Part shown: piece after piece, positions 1 to 6,358 of the stretch
Position numbering within the stretch: position 1 is the stretch's first letter
Layout: each line of letters begins with the position of its first letter
From: Promethearchaeota archaeon
GTDB taxonomy: Archaea > Asgardarchaeota > Lokiarchaeia > Sigynarchaeales > SOKP01
Assembly: GCA_019057735.1 (NCBI GenBank)
Contig: JAHLWV010000055.1
Location: 1 to 11,202, forward strand
Length of the DNA stretch: 11,202 nucleotides
Reading direction: 5' to 3'
Notes under the pieces: generated by a model
The model's database searches: none
What the model was told of the DNA's origin: nothing
What the model saw: the letters and a program-made list of their open reading frames with translations, nothing else
Made by a program: the position numbers and the translations under genes

Positions 1-101
1 TCAGTTTCTGATTTTTCTACAAATGAAAAAAGAGATTTTTGCTTTTCATCAACAAGAGTTTTTTTCTTAGGTTTTTTAGGGCTAGGCAATTTACTTACCA
101 A
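1..101 (-). CDS. N-terminal fragment of an unrecognised Lys/Pro-rich protein
   Basis: An open frame runs leftwards from a TTG at 99-101 off the window edge, giving about 33 residues. It begins (M)VSKLPSPKKPKKK and continues with a mixed charged stretch. An in-frame TAA lies six codons upstream of the TTG, so the start must be near here; a second TTG at 87-89 is the alternative. No ATG or GTG and no ribosome binding site are present. A TATA-like CTATAAATAG (reading the minus strand, 125-134) is centred about 29 nt upstream, which fits a leaderless transcript starting at this TTG. The basic, proline-containing N-terminus looks disordered and could be a nucleic-acid-binding tail, but too little is visible to name a family. 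Confidence 0.45.
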   Translation of the reverse strand, partial: MVSKLPSPKKPKKKTLVDEKQKSLFSFVEKSET

Positions 102-124
102 ATTTAGTAATTCAAATTAATTTA

Positions 125-134
125 CTATTTATAG
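125..134 (-). promoter_or_regulatory. TATA-like promoter box
   Basis: The minus strand reads CTATAAATAG, centred about 29 nt before the TTG at 101. This spacing is typical of an archaeal TATA box serving a leaderless mRNA. It is the main support for the start chosen for the left-edge gene. Confidence 0.4.
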
Positions 135-245
135 TTATTATTATTTAGATTTTAATCTCAACTATTCTGAGTTTAATATATTAAGGTATTAAGAATATAT
201 AAAAAAAGAGACAGATCGAGTTTATATCAACGCAGTAAGTAAAAT

Positions 246-593
246 TTACTGATTTTTACTATGTTCTTTAATAACTTTCCTTATTTCGCTAAGTAGGAGC
301 TGCTTCTCAGCGATAAAGAAGTGTAACTTACTTTTTTCAGGATGTTCGTTGTAAATAACTTCAGCGAATTCTTTAATTTCGTCTTTACTAGGTTGAATTA
401 GCTCCCCATTTACATTATCATGTAATAATAAAACTAAATTATCCGTTTCAAAGGGTTTTATATCATCACTATTTTTTACATTTTTTAATATCTTAACTAC
501 AAGCTCAGCTAAATACCAAACGGATTTATCGTATTCTTCTCCCGACGTATAGCGTCGATAAGCGAGCACCTCAACTTCTTCTTTAGTAAACAA
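246..593 (-). CDS. Small hypothetical protein, mostly helical
   Basis: A 115-residue protein that I do not recognise. It has no signal peptide or membrane segment. It is rich in Glu, Lys and Leu in patterns suggesting several amphipathic helices (about residues 23-38, 69-85 and 92-113), so it is probably a soluble, compact helical protein. It has no Cys and no obvious catalytic motif. The start is TTG at 591-593; no in-frame ATG lies near it. An AAAGGAG element (minus strand, 606-612) lies 12 nt upstream, a rather long spacing, so the start is uncertain; GTG at codon 9 is the next candidate. It is transcribed divergently from the tRNA and appears to stand alone. The intact length in AT-rich DNA and the upstream GGAG support a real gene, but no function can be given. 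Confidence 0.55.
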   Translation of the reverse strand: MFTKEEVEVLAYRRYTSGEEYDKSVWYLAELVVKILKNVKNSDDIKPFETDNLVLLLHDNVNGELIQPSKDEIKEFAEVIYNEHPEKSKLHFFIAEKQLLLSEIRKVIKEHSKNQ

Positions 594-672
594 AGTATAT
601 AAAAACTCCTTTTCGATAATACAGTATAATAACTTTTTAATTAAAGAAAAAGTAAAGTAAACATTTAATTAT

Positions 673-718
673 TTGTGTTGAATTTTTAATGCGTCTAAAA
701 ACACAAAATTAAAAATTC
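673..718. repeat. Overlapping inverted repeats upstream of the tRNA
   Basis: GAATTTTTAAT (680-690) and ATTAAAAATTC (708-718) form a perfect 11-bp dyad. TTGTGTT (673-679) and AACACAA (700-706) form a second 7-bp dyad interleaved with the first. The two stems abut at 679/680, so they are more likely alternative structures than one pseudoknot. The arms are AT-rich, so chance is a serious possibility. The element ends 31 nt before the mature tRNA 5' end. Confidence 0.4.
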
Positions 719-749
719 TGGTAATATTATTGTTAAATATAACATATAT

Positions 750-845
750 GCCTCCGTGGCTTAGCGGTATAGCAGCAGACTTGTATAAAGTTTAAAGTAC
801 TTTGAAGAAATCTGCAGGTCGCGGGTTCAATTCCCGTCGGAGGCT
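750..845 (+). tRNA. tRNA-Thr (anticodon UGU) with a 24-nt intron
   Basis: A complete cloverleaf can be folded by eye. Acceptor stem GCCTCCG (750-756) pairs with CGGAGGC (838-844), with U845 as discriminator. The D arm is 759-773 with G766-G767. The anticodon stem GCAGA (775-779) pairs with TCTGC (811-815). The variable loop is 816-820, and the T arm is GCGGG, loop TTCAATT, CCCGT (821-837). Removing 786-809 leaves a seven-base anticodon loop CU-UGU-AA, which reads threonine ACA codons. The mature molecule is 72 nt plus a CCA tail that is not encoded. G1-C72, C2-G71 and U73 agree with what is known of archaeal tRNA-Thr. A T-rich tract follows directly (846-860). The D stem is short (3 bp). Confidence 0.93.
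786..809 (+). other. Archaeal tRNA intron at position 37/38
   Basis: The intron sits at the canonical 37/38 site. Its ends form a bulge-helix-bulge: central helix C780 U781 U782 (G783) against (G804) A805 A806 G807, with three-base bulges 784-786 and 808-810. The inner stem AAAGT (787-791) pairs with ACTTT (799-803) and is closed by a 7-nt loop. The fourth central pair is a G783-G804 mismatch, so the motif is slightly relaxed. The archaeal splicing endonuclease would cut after 785 and after 809. Confidence 0.88.
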
Positions 846-860
846 TATTTTTTCTCTTTT
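845..860 (+). terminator. T-rich terminator after the tRNA
   Basis: A pyrimidine tract (T-runs interrupted by A and C) follows the discriminator base immediately. Archaeal RNA polymerase commonly terminates tRNA transcripts on such T-tracts without a hairpin. A weak CAATTTT/AAAATTG dyad follows at 868-892. Confidence 0.55.
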
Positions 861-912
861 CTATAGCCAATTTTTAAAAAAAAAGAAAATTGAAGTATTT
901 TTGTTATTATCC

Positions 913-932
913 TATGAATTGATTAATTCATA
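913..932. repeat. 8-bp palindromic hairpin upstream of the phosphodiesterase
   Basis: TATGAATT (913-920) and AATTCATA (925-932) form a perfect 8-bp inverted repeat around a 4-nt GATT loop. It lies 53 nt before the ATG at 986. It could be a protein-binding dyad; the arms are AT-rich and no function is shown. Confidence 0.35.
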
Positions 933-953
933 ATCATTGAGATCAATTTTCGT

Positions 954-979
954 AAAACTTAATTTCAGTCTTAAGTTTT
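954..979 (+). promoter_or_regulatory. 9-bp dyad just before the phosphodiesterase start
   Basis: AAAACTTAA (954-962) and TTAAGTTTT (971-979) are perfect inverted arms around the 8-nt loop TTTCAGTC, ending 6 nt before the ATG at 986. If the TATA-like element is the left arm (centre about 28 nt upstream of the ATG), the dyad would straddle the promoter and transcription start. That is a natural operator position. The alternative is an mRNA leader hairpin. Confidence 0.4.
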
Positions 980-985
980 TCTTTT

Positions 986-2575
986 ATGAATTTGATGAAT
1001 CAAATAAAACACGCTATTTTTATAATCATCGATGACGTAGCTTCTGATCAATTTTTTAATCTTATTGAGAGCGGTTCGCTTCCAAATTTACAAAAACTAA
1101 TTAAATCTGGACTTTACTCTAAAAATTGTATAACAGATTTCCCTTCATTGACCTATCCGACTCAAGTATCGATGATGACTGGAACATATACAGGAAATTA
1201 CTTGGAGGAATTATGCCATGGAGTGCCCTCTTTTCATTGGATGGACCGAAACGAGAATCCACCTTTTTTAAGATCATATAATTCAATAGGATCGGATGAA
1301 AGAATTCAAATTTACAAATTGAACGATGATTTGGGCAATAATTGTAAAACTTTATTCGAAATGGTCGGTGAAGGAAACACAGTAAGTATCAGTCAATTTA
1401 TTAGTAGAGGTGCTAATTATCTTTTCCCCGAGAGAAAAACTAAGTTAATTATGTATTACCTCTTAATAAAACATTCACATAACGTTAACAAATACATTAC
1501 GAAGGCTAACTTAGTAGCTGTAAAGAAATTGCTTAATACTTTTGAAAATCCAAAGAAGTTTTTCGATACTAAAGAAGCTCCAATTGCTTCTAACCTCTTG
1601 TTACTGTCTTCAGATGTAATGATGCACCTTTACGGTTTTGATTCAGAGATGTATAAGCTCAATTTGTTTCACATAGATAAAGTACTTGGAATACTATTCG
1701 AAGGGTTGGATAAGTTAGGTTATTTAGAAGAAACCATTATTGCTATCTCCTCTGATCATGGGAACTATAAAGCAAAAACGGTTGGAGACTTTGGAAATTT
1801 TTTTAGTGATAATAGGTTAAGCCATTATCACCAGCGAAAGAACATTAAAGGAAATATAAATTTGAGTGGTAATAGCGTAGTGTTTTTCAATTTTAAATCC
1901 AACAATAATAGTAATGGACAAAATTGGAATCATCCCACCATTTCAGAAATGGAAAATTATGGTCCAAAACAAATCAATTTATTAGAAAAGCTATTTACTA
2001 TTAATGGTGTCCGTTTAATGTATTACTGTGAAGATGGAAACACTTCTAAGAAAGGAAAAATCCACTTAAAAAGAAGGGAGAAACACACGGGAAAAATTGT
2101 AAAAAGTTCTATAGAATATACGGGAAGTGGCAAGGAATTTAAAACAAAGTACTCCACAGAAGCTGGTGATGAGGACGTGTTTAATTATATTAACGACGAT
2201 ATTGCAAGTAAGTTATTAGACAATAAATTTCACTCTTTAAATGAATGGTTAGATGCTACTTTTCACATTGACTTCCCATTATACCCAGATTTGCTTTCGC
2301 GTAACTTTAAAAATCCCAGGAGGGCAGACATAATTGTTAGTACTTGCGGTGATGTTGCGTATAATATGAAACACGGAAAAAAAGAAAATGAAAATTTGTA
2401 TTTACACGATATAGGTCTTAGAAAATCTATGGTTGTTCCACTTATTATTGGTGGTTCGAAAGATATACCGAAAAAAGAAATATCTCATTGTAAGATTACA
2501 GATATTGTCCCAACTCTGCTAAAAATGTTAGGAAAAAAACCACATCCTAGCGTTGTTGGTGAAAGCTTAATTTGA
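986..2575 (+). CDS. Alkaline-phosphatase-superfamily phosphodiesterase (type I PDE/NPP-like)
   Basis: This 529-residue protein is a metal-dependent phosphoesterase of the alkaline phosphatase superfamily, closest to the type I phosphodiesterase/nucleotide pyrophosphatase group. The two-metal site is visible in order: D16 after the first hydrophobic strand (AIFIIID-D), the likely nucleophile T56 in SLTYPT, the D210-x3-H214 pair in SSDVMMH, D257-H258 in SSDHGN, and H474 near the C-terminus. The family's closing DIVPTLLKMLG and VVGESL segments follow. The usual HG-x-WxDR-type loop is seen near residues 80-90 (HGVPSFHWMDR). There is no signal peptide or membrane anchor, so it is probably cytosolic. 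The insert of roughly residues 290-430 is lineage-specific and Lys-rich. The start is ATG 986, with ATG 995 as alternative; no ribosome binding site is present. The substrate (phosphodiester, nucleotide or phosphonate) cannot be told from sequence. It converges on the ferredoxin gene with a 50-nt gap. Confidence 0.85.
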   Translation: MNLMNQIKHAIFIIIDDVASDQFFNLIESGSLPNLQKLIKSGLYSKNCITDFPSLTYPTQVSMMTGTYTGNYLEELCHGVPSFHWMDRNENPPFLRSYNSIGSDERIQIYKLNDDLGNNCKTLFEMVGEGNTVSISQFISRGANYLFPERKTKLIMYYLLIKHSHNVNKYITKANLVAVKKLLNTFENPKKFFDTKEAPIASNLLLLSSDVMMHLYGFDSEMYKLNLFHIDKVLGILFEGLDKLGYLEETIIAISSDHGNYKAKTVGDFGNFFSDNRLSHYHQRKNIKGNINLSGNSVVFFNFKSNNNSNGQNWNHPTISEMENYGPKQINLLEKLFTINGVRLMYYCEDGNTSKKGKIHLKRREKHTGKIVKSSIEYTGSGKEFKTKYSTEAGDEDVFNYINDDIASKLLDNKFHSLNEWLDATFHIDFPLYPDLLSRNFKNPRRADIIVSTCGDVAYNMKHGKKENENLYLHDIGLRKSMVVPLIIGGSKDIPKKEISHCKITDIVPTLLKMLGKKPHPSVVGESLI

Positions 2576-2625
2576 ATTATCCACAAATTCACAGTAAAAA
2601 AGGAATGAGAATTAAGATTTAAACT

Positions 2626-3735
2626 TTAAGCAGTTTTTAATCGTGGAGGGGGGACAAAAACTTCTCTATTCCCTGTTCGTTCTAATTTCATTGCTTCTTC
2701 AGGACAATGATGAACACAAACACCACAACCAATGCATCTACTATTATTTATTACGGCAATATCATCAATCAAATCAATTGCTTCCATAGGGCACTTCTCT
2801 ACACATGTTCCACATCCTACGCATAAATCTTCTTCGACCTCTGCTAAGTAACTGGTATAGCAATGGTAAGGCGAAATACCCCTCCAAAAAAGCGAAAATA
2901 TTCCACAGCAGCATTTGCAGCAGTTACAAATAGCTTCTTCATCTAATTCTGGTTTAAGGTGAATATGGAACGCTTTATGAACCAGTCCTTCATCAGACGC
3001 TTTATTTATTATTACTTTCGCGTCATTTTTTGAGATTGGTTTACCAAAATTATGTTTAATAGCAAATTGAGCACTTTTTCCTAATAAAAAGCAATTTAAT
3101 CGCTCATCTGTTACGGTACATGAGTGCTCAAGCAAATCTTTTTCATGTCTACAGTAACAATGAACCAGAGCAATATCATCATACTTATCTACTATTCTAG
3201 AAGCTTCTTCATGAGGTAATATCTTATCAACGGGAACATCTTCAATTTCCTCTTCAACGGGGATAACTCTAGTTATTGGAGGGAACTTTTTATATTGTTC
3301 TACGAGAGTGTCGTAATTTTTCTGAGCTCCTTTACTTAATTCCTTAAAAATATTGTCGAAGATATGCGCAAGCTTCTTCTGTTTTTCTCCAGTTTCGCCT
3401 CTCATGAACTGAAACTCAAAAAGACCTGGGAATGCCCCGAGAAGCCTATACACCATAACACCCGATCTCCTACTGCGAGTACCGACGATAACTCCTTTGT
3501 TCATTAAATCGTTTAATATCAGTGTTAAAGCTTCCTCATCCAAATTAGTCTTATCTTTTAACTGATCAATGGTTAGTGATGGTTTTCTGAAAACTTTGAT
3601 AAACTCAGCCTGTTCATCGGTCATAATCAGTTTCAGTAGTTCAATAAGATCATCGTTGACTACCATAGGAAGTTGTCCTGCTTTGACGATAGTTCGCGCT
3701 GCTTTATACCATACTTTATCTCGTTCTTTATCCAT
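2626..3735 (-). CDS. Winged-helix / Cys-rich / 2x[4Fe-4S] ferredoxin fusion protein
   Basis: A 369-residue iron-sulfur protein. Residues about 30-100 look like a winged-helix region (repeated helices, then the SRRSGVMVYRL wing). Residues 110-180 are a charged linker. A Cys-rich middle domain carries C193-x-C195, C206 and C215, then a dense CNCCKCCC cluster at 270-277 and H291-C292. The C-terminus is a bacterial-type 2x[4Fe-4S] ferredoxin: C305-x2-C308-x2-C311-x3-C315-P and C334-x2-C337-x2-C340-x3-C344-P. Similar architectures occur in strictly anaerobic archaea and bacteria, usually annotated only as 4Fe-4S proteins. The ferredoxin part should carry electrons; the middle cysteines may bind another cluster or metal. 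The partner is unknown. The start ATG is supported by a TATA-like TATTTAAAG about 31 nt upstream. It lies 127 nt downstream of the DUF134 gene on the same strand but seems to have its own promoter. Confidence 0.85.
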   Translation of the reverse strand: MDKERDKVWYKAARTIVKAGQLPMVVNDDLIELLKLIMTDEQAEFIKVFRKPSLTIDQLKDKTNLDEEALTLILNDLMNKGVIVGTRSRRSGVMVYRLLGAFPGLFEFQFMRGETGEKQKKLAHIFDNIFKELSKGAQKNYDTLVEQYKKFPPITRVIPVEEEIEDVPVDKILPHEEASRIVDKYDDIALVHCYCRHEKDLLEHSCTVTDERLNCFLLGKSAQFAIKHNFGKPISKNDAKVIINKASDEGLVHKAFHIHLKPELDEEAICNCCKCCCGIFSLFWRGISPYHCYTSYLAEVEEDLCVGCGTCVEKCPMEAIDLIDDIAVINNSRCIGCGVCVHHCPEEAMKLERTGNREVFVPPPRLKTA

Positions 3736-3761
3736 AAATTATCATCTACATTAAATGAAAT

Positions 3762-3770
3762 CTTTAAATA
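3762..3770 (-). promoter_or_regulatory. TATA-like box of the ferredoxin fusion gene
   Basis: The minus strand reads TATTTAAAG, centred about 31 nt upstream of the ATG at 3735. There is no Shine-Dalgarno sequence between the box and the ATG. This fits a leaderless or very short-leader archaeal mRNA and implies transcription separate from the DUF134 gene. Confidence 0.5.
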
Positions 3771-3862
3771 ATTAGATTGATAAGTATTTAATTTAATTAA
3801 AATACTGTGTTTAAGGGAGGGTAAAGCTTTTTTTTGCGCTTCAGCTTCTTAATCATATATTA

Positions 3863-4276
3863 TTAGAGCGGTTCTCGTACTAAAAAATAGACTTTTTTAC
3901 TTTTACAATTAGGGCAGTTTACATTACGATCTTTAGAAGCTAATTCATCCTTCCACTCTTCATCGCAATTTAAACACCCGTAACCCCTATAATCTTGCTT
4001 AAGATTAATTGTTCCTCCATAAACGCGGATATCTTTTCCTTCTAAAAGAGCTTGCGTTATTTTTTCGTGAGCTTTCTCTAAAATTCGCGAAAATGTAGGT
4101 TGGGATACTCCCATGGTATCAGCGGAACTTTTTTGGGTTAAGGAAATGTAATGTTTTAACCTTAAAGCTTCGAATTCTGCGATATTTAATCCAACCGATG
4201 AATTATCATTTTCAGATTGAAAATAGAAATTATGTGGAGGATCCTTAACCTGTCTTAACCTCGTATGACGACCCAT
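3863..4276 (-). CDS. DUF134 / UPF0251 family predicted DNA-binding protein
   Basis: A 137-residue protein with the DUF134 signature: an MGRHTRLRQV basic start, the LNIAEFEALRLKHY segment (30-43), then a sigma-region-4-like helix-turn-helix (about 45-75, GVSQPTFSRIL) and the ending KDIRVYGGTI. An extra C-terminal zinc ribbon follows, with C101-x2-C104 and C121-x2-C124. Members of this family are predicted transcription regulators, and in many anaerobes they sit beside iron-sulfur or Fe-Mo-cofactor-type proteins. Here the downstream same-strand neighbour is the ferredoxin fusion, so regulation of redox or iron-sulfur functions is a reasonable inference. The ATG start is sound: the family's conserved N-terminus begins there. 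A strong TATATATA-type box lies about 44 nt upstream, leaving a leader of roughly 15-20 nt. The upstream region is shared with the divergent aminotransferase. Confidence 0.9.
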   Translation of the reverse strand: MGRHTRLRQVKDPPHNFYFQSENDNSSVGLNIAEFEALRLKHYISLTQKSSADTMGVSQPTFSRILEKAHEKITQALLEGKDIRVYGGTINLKQDYRGYGCLNCDEEWKDELASKDRNVNCPNCKSKKVYFLVREPL

Positions 4277-4313
4277 TTAATAAACTACACCATTTTTCAA
4301 ATAATCATTCAAT

Positions 4314-4328
4314 AAATATATATAAAAA
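4314..4328 (-). promoter_or_regulatory. TATA box of the DUF134 gene
   Basis: The minus strand reads TTTTTATATATATTT, centred about 44 nt upstream of the ATG at 4276. It is the best TATA match in the 231-nt divergent intergenic region (4277-4507). The rest of that region shows no tRNA, repeat or convincing short gene. Confidence 0.45.
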
Positions 4329-4507
4329 TAAAATTAAATTTTAAGTAATCGGTTATAGAATATAAACTAAGCTAAATTCTAGGTGTAAAATTACGATTTT
4401 TATGAATAGTATTTGATTCTTTCTTAAATCCATTTCATAAGGTTTTTATCTATTTGTGAATGAGTTAGTACAATTTTTTATTTACTGAAATTTACTTGGT
4501 GTTTTAA

Positions 4508-5683
4508 ATTAAAATTACATATGCAAATAGGATTAACAAGCTTCCAGGATATATTTTCGCAGAAATTGAGCAATTAGTCAATGAAAAGAAAAAGGAAGGT
4601 ATAGACATCATCCCATTAGGGATTGGTGACCCGGATTTAACGACTCCAGATATGATTATCAATGAGCTAATTAAACAAGTAAAAAACCCTGAAAATCAAA
4701 ATTACCCCTCGAGTAAAGGAGAACAAGATTTCAGAGAAGCTGTACAAAGGTGGTATGAGGTCAGGTTTAAGATAAAACTTGATGCTAATGATGAAGTAAC
4801 TAACTTAATAGGAGGAAAGGAGGGAATAGCTAATATCGCAAGGGTATTTGTCAACCCCGGAGACATTGTATTATGTCCTAACCCCGGGTATCCCGTATAT
4901 GAAAATGGTGCCACCACATTATGTGATGGAAAAATCCATACGATTCCTTTGCTCAGAGAAAATGATTTTTTACCCGATTTTGATGTAATTGAAAGTAATA
5001 TCTTAAAAAAGGCTAAGTTAATGTATTTAAATTACCCAAATAATCCAACTGGTGCAATAGCAACAAAAAAATTTCTAAAAGAAGCCGCAGATAACGCAGA
5101 GGATTATAATTTCATCATTGTCTATGACAATCCATATTCAGAATTCACTTACGAGGATTACATCGCTCCATCGCTTTTGCAGATAGATCAGAATCACATA
5201 GAAATTAATAGCTCGTCAAAAATGTTCTGTATGACGGGATTTAGGTGCGGATGGGCAGTGGGGGATAAGGATATTATTAGTGGTTTGAGGAAGGTTAAAT
5301 CTCACATTGATTCAGGATGCCCAGTTTTTATCCAAAAAGCTGTGATAAAAGGTTTAAATGAATACAAATCGGGAGAAAAACCTAATATCGTGAGAGAGAA
5401 TGTAAAAATATATGAAAAAAGGCGAGATGTATTAGTGAAGGGCCTTAATGATATCGGTTGGAACACGGACAAACCTAAAGCTACTTTTTATGTCTGGACC
5501 CACTTACCAGAAGGAGAAACAAATAGCCTGGAGTTCATCAAAAAACTTATATATGAAGGCGTAGTTCTAACGCCAGGTACGGGTTTTGGCACTTATGGAG
5601 AGGGTTATGTTAGATTTGCATTAACTCAGCCAGTTGATAAAATAAATGAAGCATTAGAAAGAATAGAAAGAATTCTCAATTAA
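4508..5683 (+). CDS. dapL: LL-diaminopimelate aminotransferase-like enzyme (non-ATG start)
   Basis: A fold-type I PLP aminotransferase, 391 residues when read from 4508. The N-terminus (ATT)-KITYANRINKLPGYIFAEIE followed by LGIGDPD matches the DapL-type opening. PLP-site features are NYPNNPTG, the VYDNPYSE aspartate-tyrosine region and the Schiff-base lysine K238 in SSSKMFCMTG. KSHIDSG after the lysine resembles the DapL KTNxDSG motif. DapL makes LL-diaminopimelate from tetrahydrodipicolinate and glutamate, a shortcut to lysine; other class I specificities cannot be excluded. The first in-frame ATG is at 4652; starting there would remove 48 codons, including the GIGDPD loop. No ATG, GTG or TTG exists between the in-frame TAA (4505-4507) and 4652, so I place the start at ATT 4508, where relatives begin. 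A T-rich TATA-like stretch (4474-4484) lies about 29 nt upstream. It converges on the small gene at 5701. Confidence 0.82.
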   Translation: MKITYANRINKLPGYIFAEIEQLVNEKKKEGIDIIPLGIGDPDLTTPDMIINELIKQVKNPENQNYPSSKGEQDFREAVQRWYEVRFKIKLDANDEVTNLIGGKEGIANIARVFVNPGDIVLCPNPGYPVYENGATTLCDGKIHTIPLLRENDFLPDFDVIESNILKKAKLMYLNYPNNPTGAIATKKFLKEAADNAEDYNFIIVYDNPYSEFTYEDYIAPSLLQIDQNHIEINSSSKMFCMTGFRCGWAVGDKDIISGLRKVKSHIDSGCPVFIQKAVIKGLNEYKSGEKPNIVRENVKIYEKRRDVLVKGLNDIGWNTDKPKATFYVWTHLPEGETNSLEFIKKLIYEGVVLTPGTGFGTYGEGYVRFALTQPVDKINEALERIERILN

Positions 5684-5700
5684 GATTCTATTACTTTAGC

Positions 5701-5907
5701 CTATTTCTTAATAAATTTTCTTTTCGACCAATTATAATCTTTATTAATTTCTTCCTCAATTTCAATTTCTCCTGGAATCCAATTTGAACAATCTAAATAT
5801 TTCCAAAAGATACTTTCAGTTTTGTACGTTTTTTCTTCCTTTATAGGAATAATGTTGCTTTCTAAGGCAATCTGACTTTCAATTTTATCAAGAACTTCTT
5901 TTTCCAT
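5701..5907 (-). CDS. Small protein A, related to the one at 6359-6535
   Basis: A 68-residue acidic protein of unknown function, without membrane segment or signal peptide. Its start is well fixed: an excellent GGAGGTGA (minus strand, 5912-5919) lies 4 nt before the ATG. The N-terminal half is helical and charged. The C-terminal part carries D39-x-S41-N42-x2-P45-G46-E-I-E-x-E and ends in a basic tail (SKRKFIKK). The last 24 residues, from the PG pair to the stop, align without gaps with the C-terminus of the protein at 6359-6535, with 9 identities; D and S upstream of PG also match. The two therefore look like paralogues. The gene converges on the aminotransferase with a 17-nt gap. I know of no named family for it. 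Confidence 0.65.
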   Translation of the reverse strand: MEKEVLDKIESQIALESNIIPIKEEKTYKTESIFWKYLDCSNWIPGEIEIEEEINKDYNWSKRKFIKK

Positions 5908-5911
5908 TTTT

Positions 5912-5919
5912 TCACCTCC
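5912..5919 (-). promoter_or_regulatory. Strong Shine-Dalgarno of small gene A
   Basis: The minus strand reads GGAGGTGA, 4 nt before the ATG at 5907. Several other genes here appear leaderless, so this full-strength site stands out. The same sequence precedes the paralogue at 6359-6535. Confidence 0.75.
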
Positions 5920-6358
5920 AATTTTTTTACTTTTATTGAGGTGCCGGAATCCGTTATGATCTCGATTTAATTATGTTTGAATTCTTTGATGAGAGAGCAA
6001 ATCCAAGAACAAATTAAAAAGAAGATCGGAAGGATCGGCTCTCATCTATAATAATAATAATAATACTACTGCTACACCTAATAAAAGGCTTATAACTCTA
6101 ACAACTGAAAATTTAGTAGTACTATTTAAGATCATTAGAATATATAAAAAGATGAGGCTATTTAAATGTTTCATATTTTATCCCCAATTTATAAAATTTC
6201 GTTTGATTATAATGAAATTATTAGTATGATTTCTCAACTCATCAAAAATTGAATATAGAGTAAACTAATTAACCCCGAAATTGTAAAAAGATAGATGTTT
6301 CAAAATCTTAGCATTAGTAGCCAATAAATAATAGAAAAGAGTAAATAAAAAAAAATAA
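5920..6358. other. AT-rich region between the two small genes; no clear gene
   Basis: This stretch holds GATGAGAG (5988-5995) with its inverse CTCTCATC (6039-6046), a doubled GATCGG (6024-6029 and 6033-6038) between those arms, and an ATA microsatellite of six units (6048-6065). A TATA-like TATATAAAAA occurs at 6141-6150, followed by a 28-codon reading frame at 6166-6252 (ATG to TGA). Another frame of 20 codons starts at ATG 5989 inside the inverted repeat. Neither short frame has a ribosome binding site, and I do not call them genes. The end of the region (6345-6358) is the terminator of the downstream small gene. Confidence 0.4.
6345..6358 (-). terminator. T-tract terminator after small gene B
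   Basis: On the minus strand the stop codon TAA is followed at once by a T-rich tract with a run of nine T residues. It is a typical intrinsic archaeal stop signal and implies the gene is transcribed on its own. Confidence 0.55.

Noticed and set aside
3569..3754. Plus-strand open frame of 61 codons
   Set aside because: It is antisense to the start of the ferredoxin fusion gene, Ser-rich in the way antisense frames are, and has no ribosome binding site.
4702..4917. Minus-strand open frame of 71 codons
   Set aside because: It lies wholly inside the conserved aminotransferase on the opposite strand and shows no protein-like motif.
5950..6120. Possible C/D box guide RNA (TTGATGA near 5985)
   Set aside because: The C-box match is imperfect and no D box (CTGA) lies within a normal distance; the nearest is over 100 nt away.
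6166..6252. 28-codon plus-strand frame after a TATA-like box
   Set aside because: The TATA spacing (about 21 nt) is poor, there is no ribosome binding site, and an overlapping frame of similar length exists, as expected by chance.
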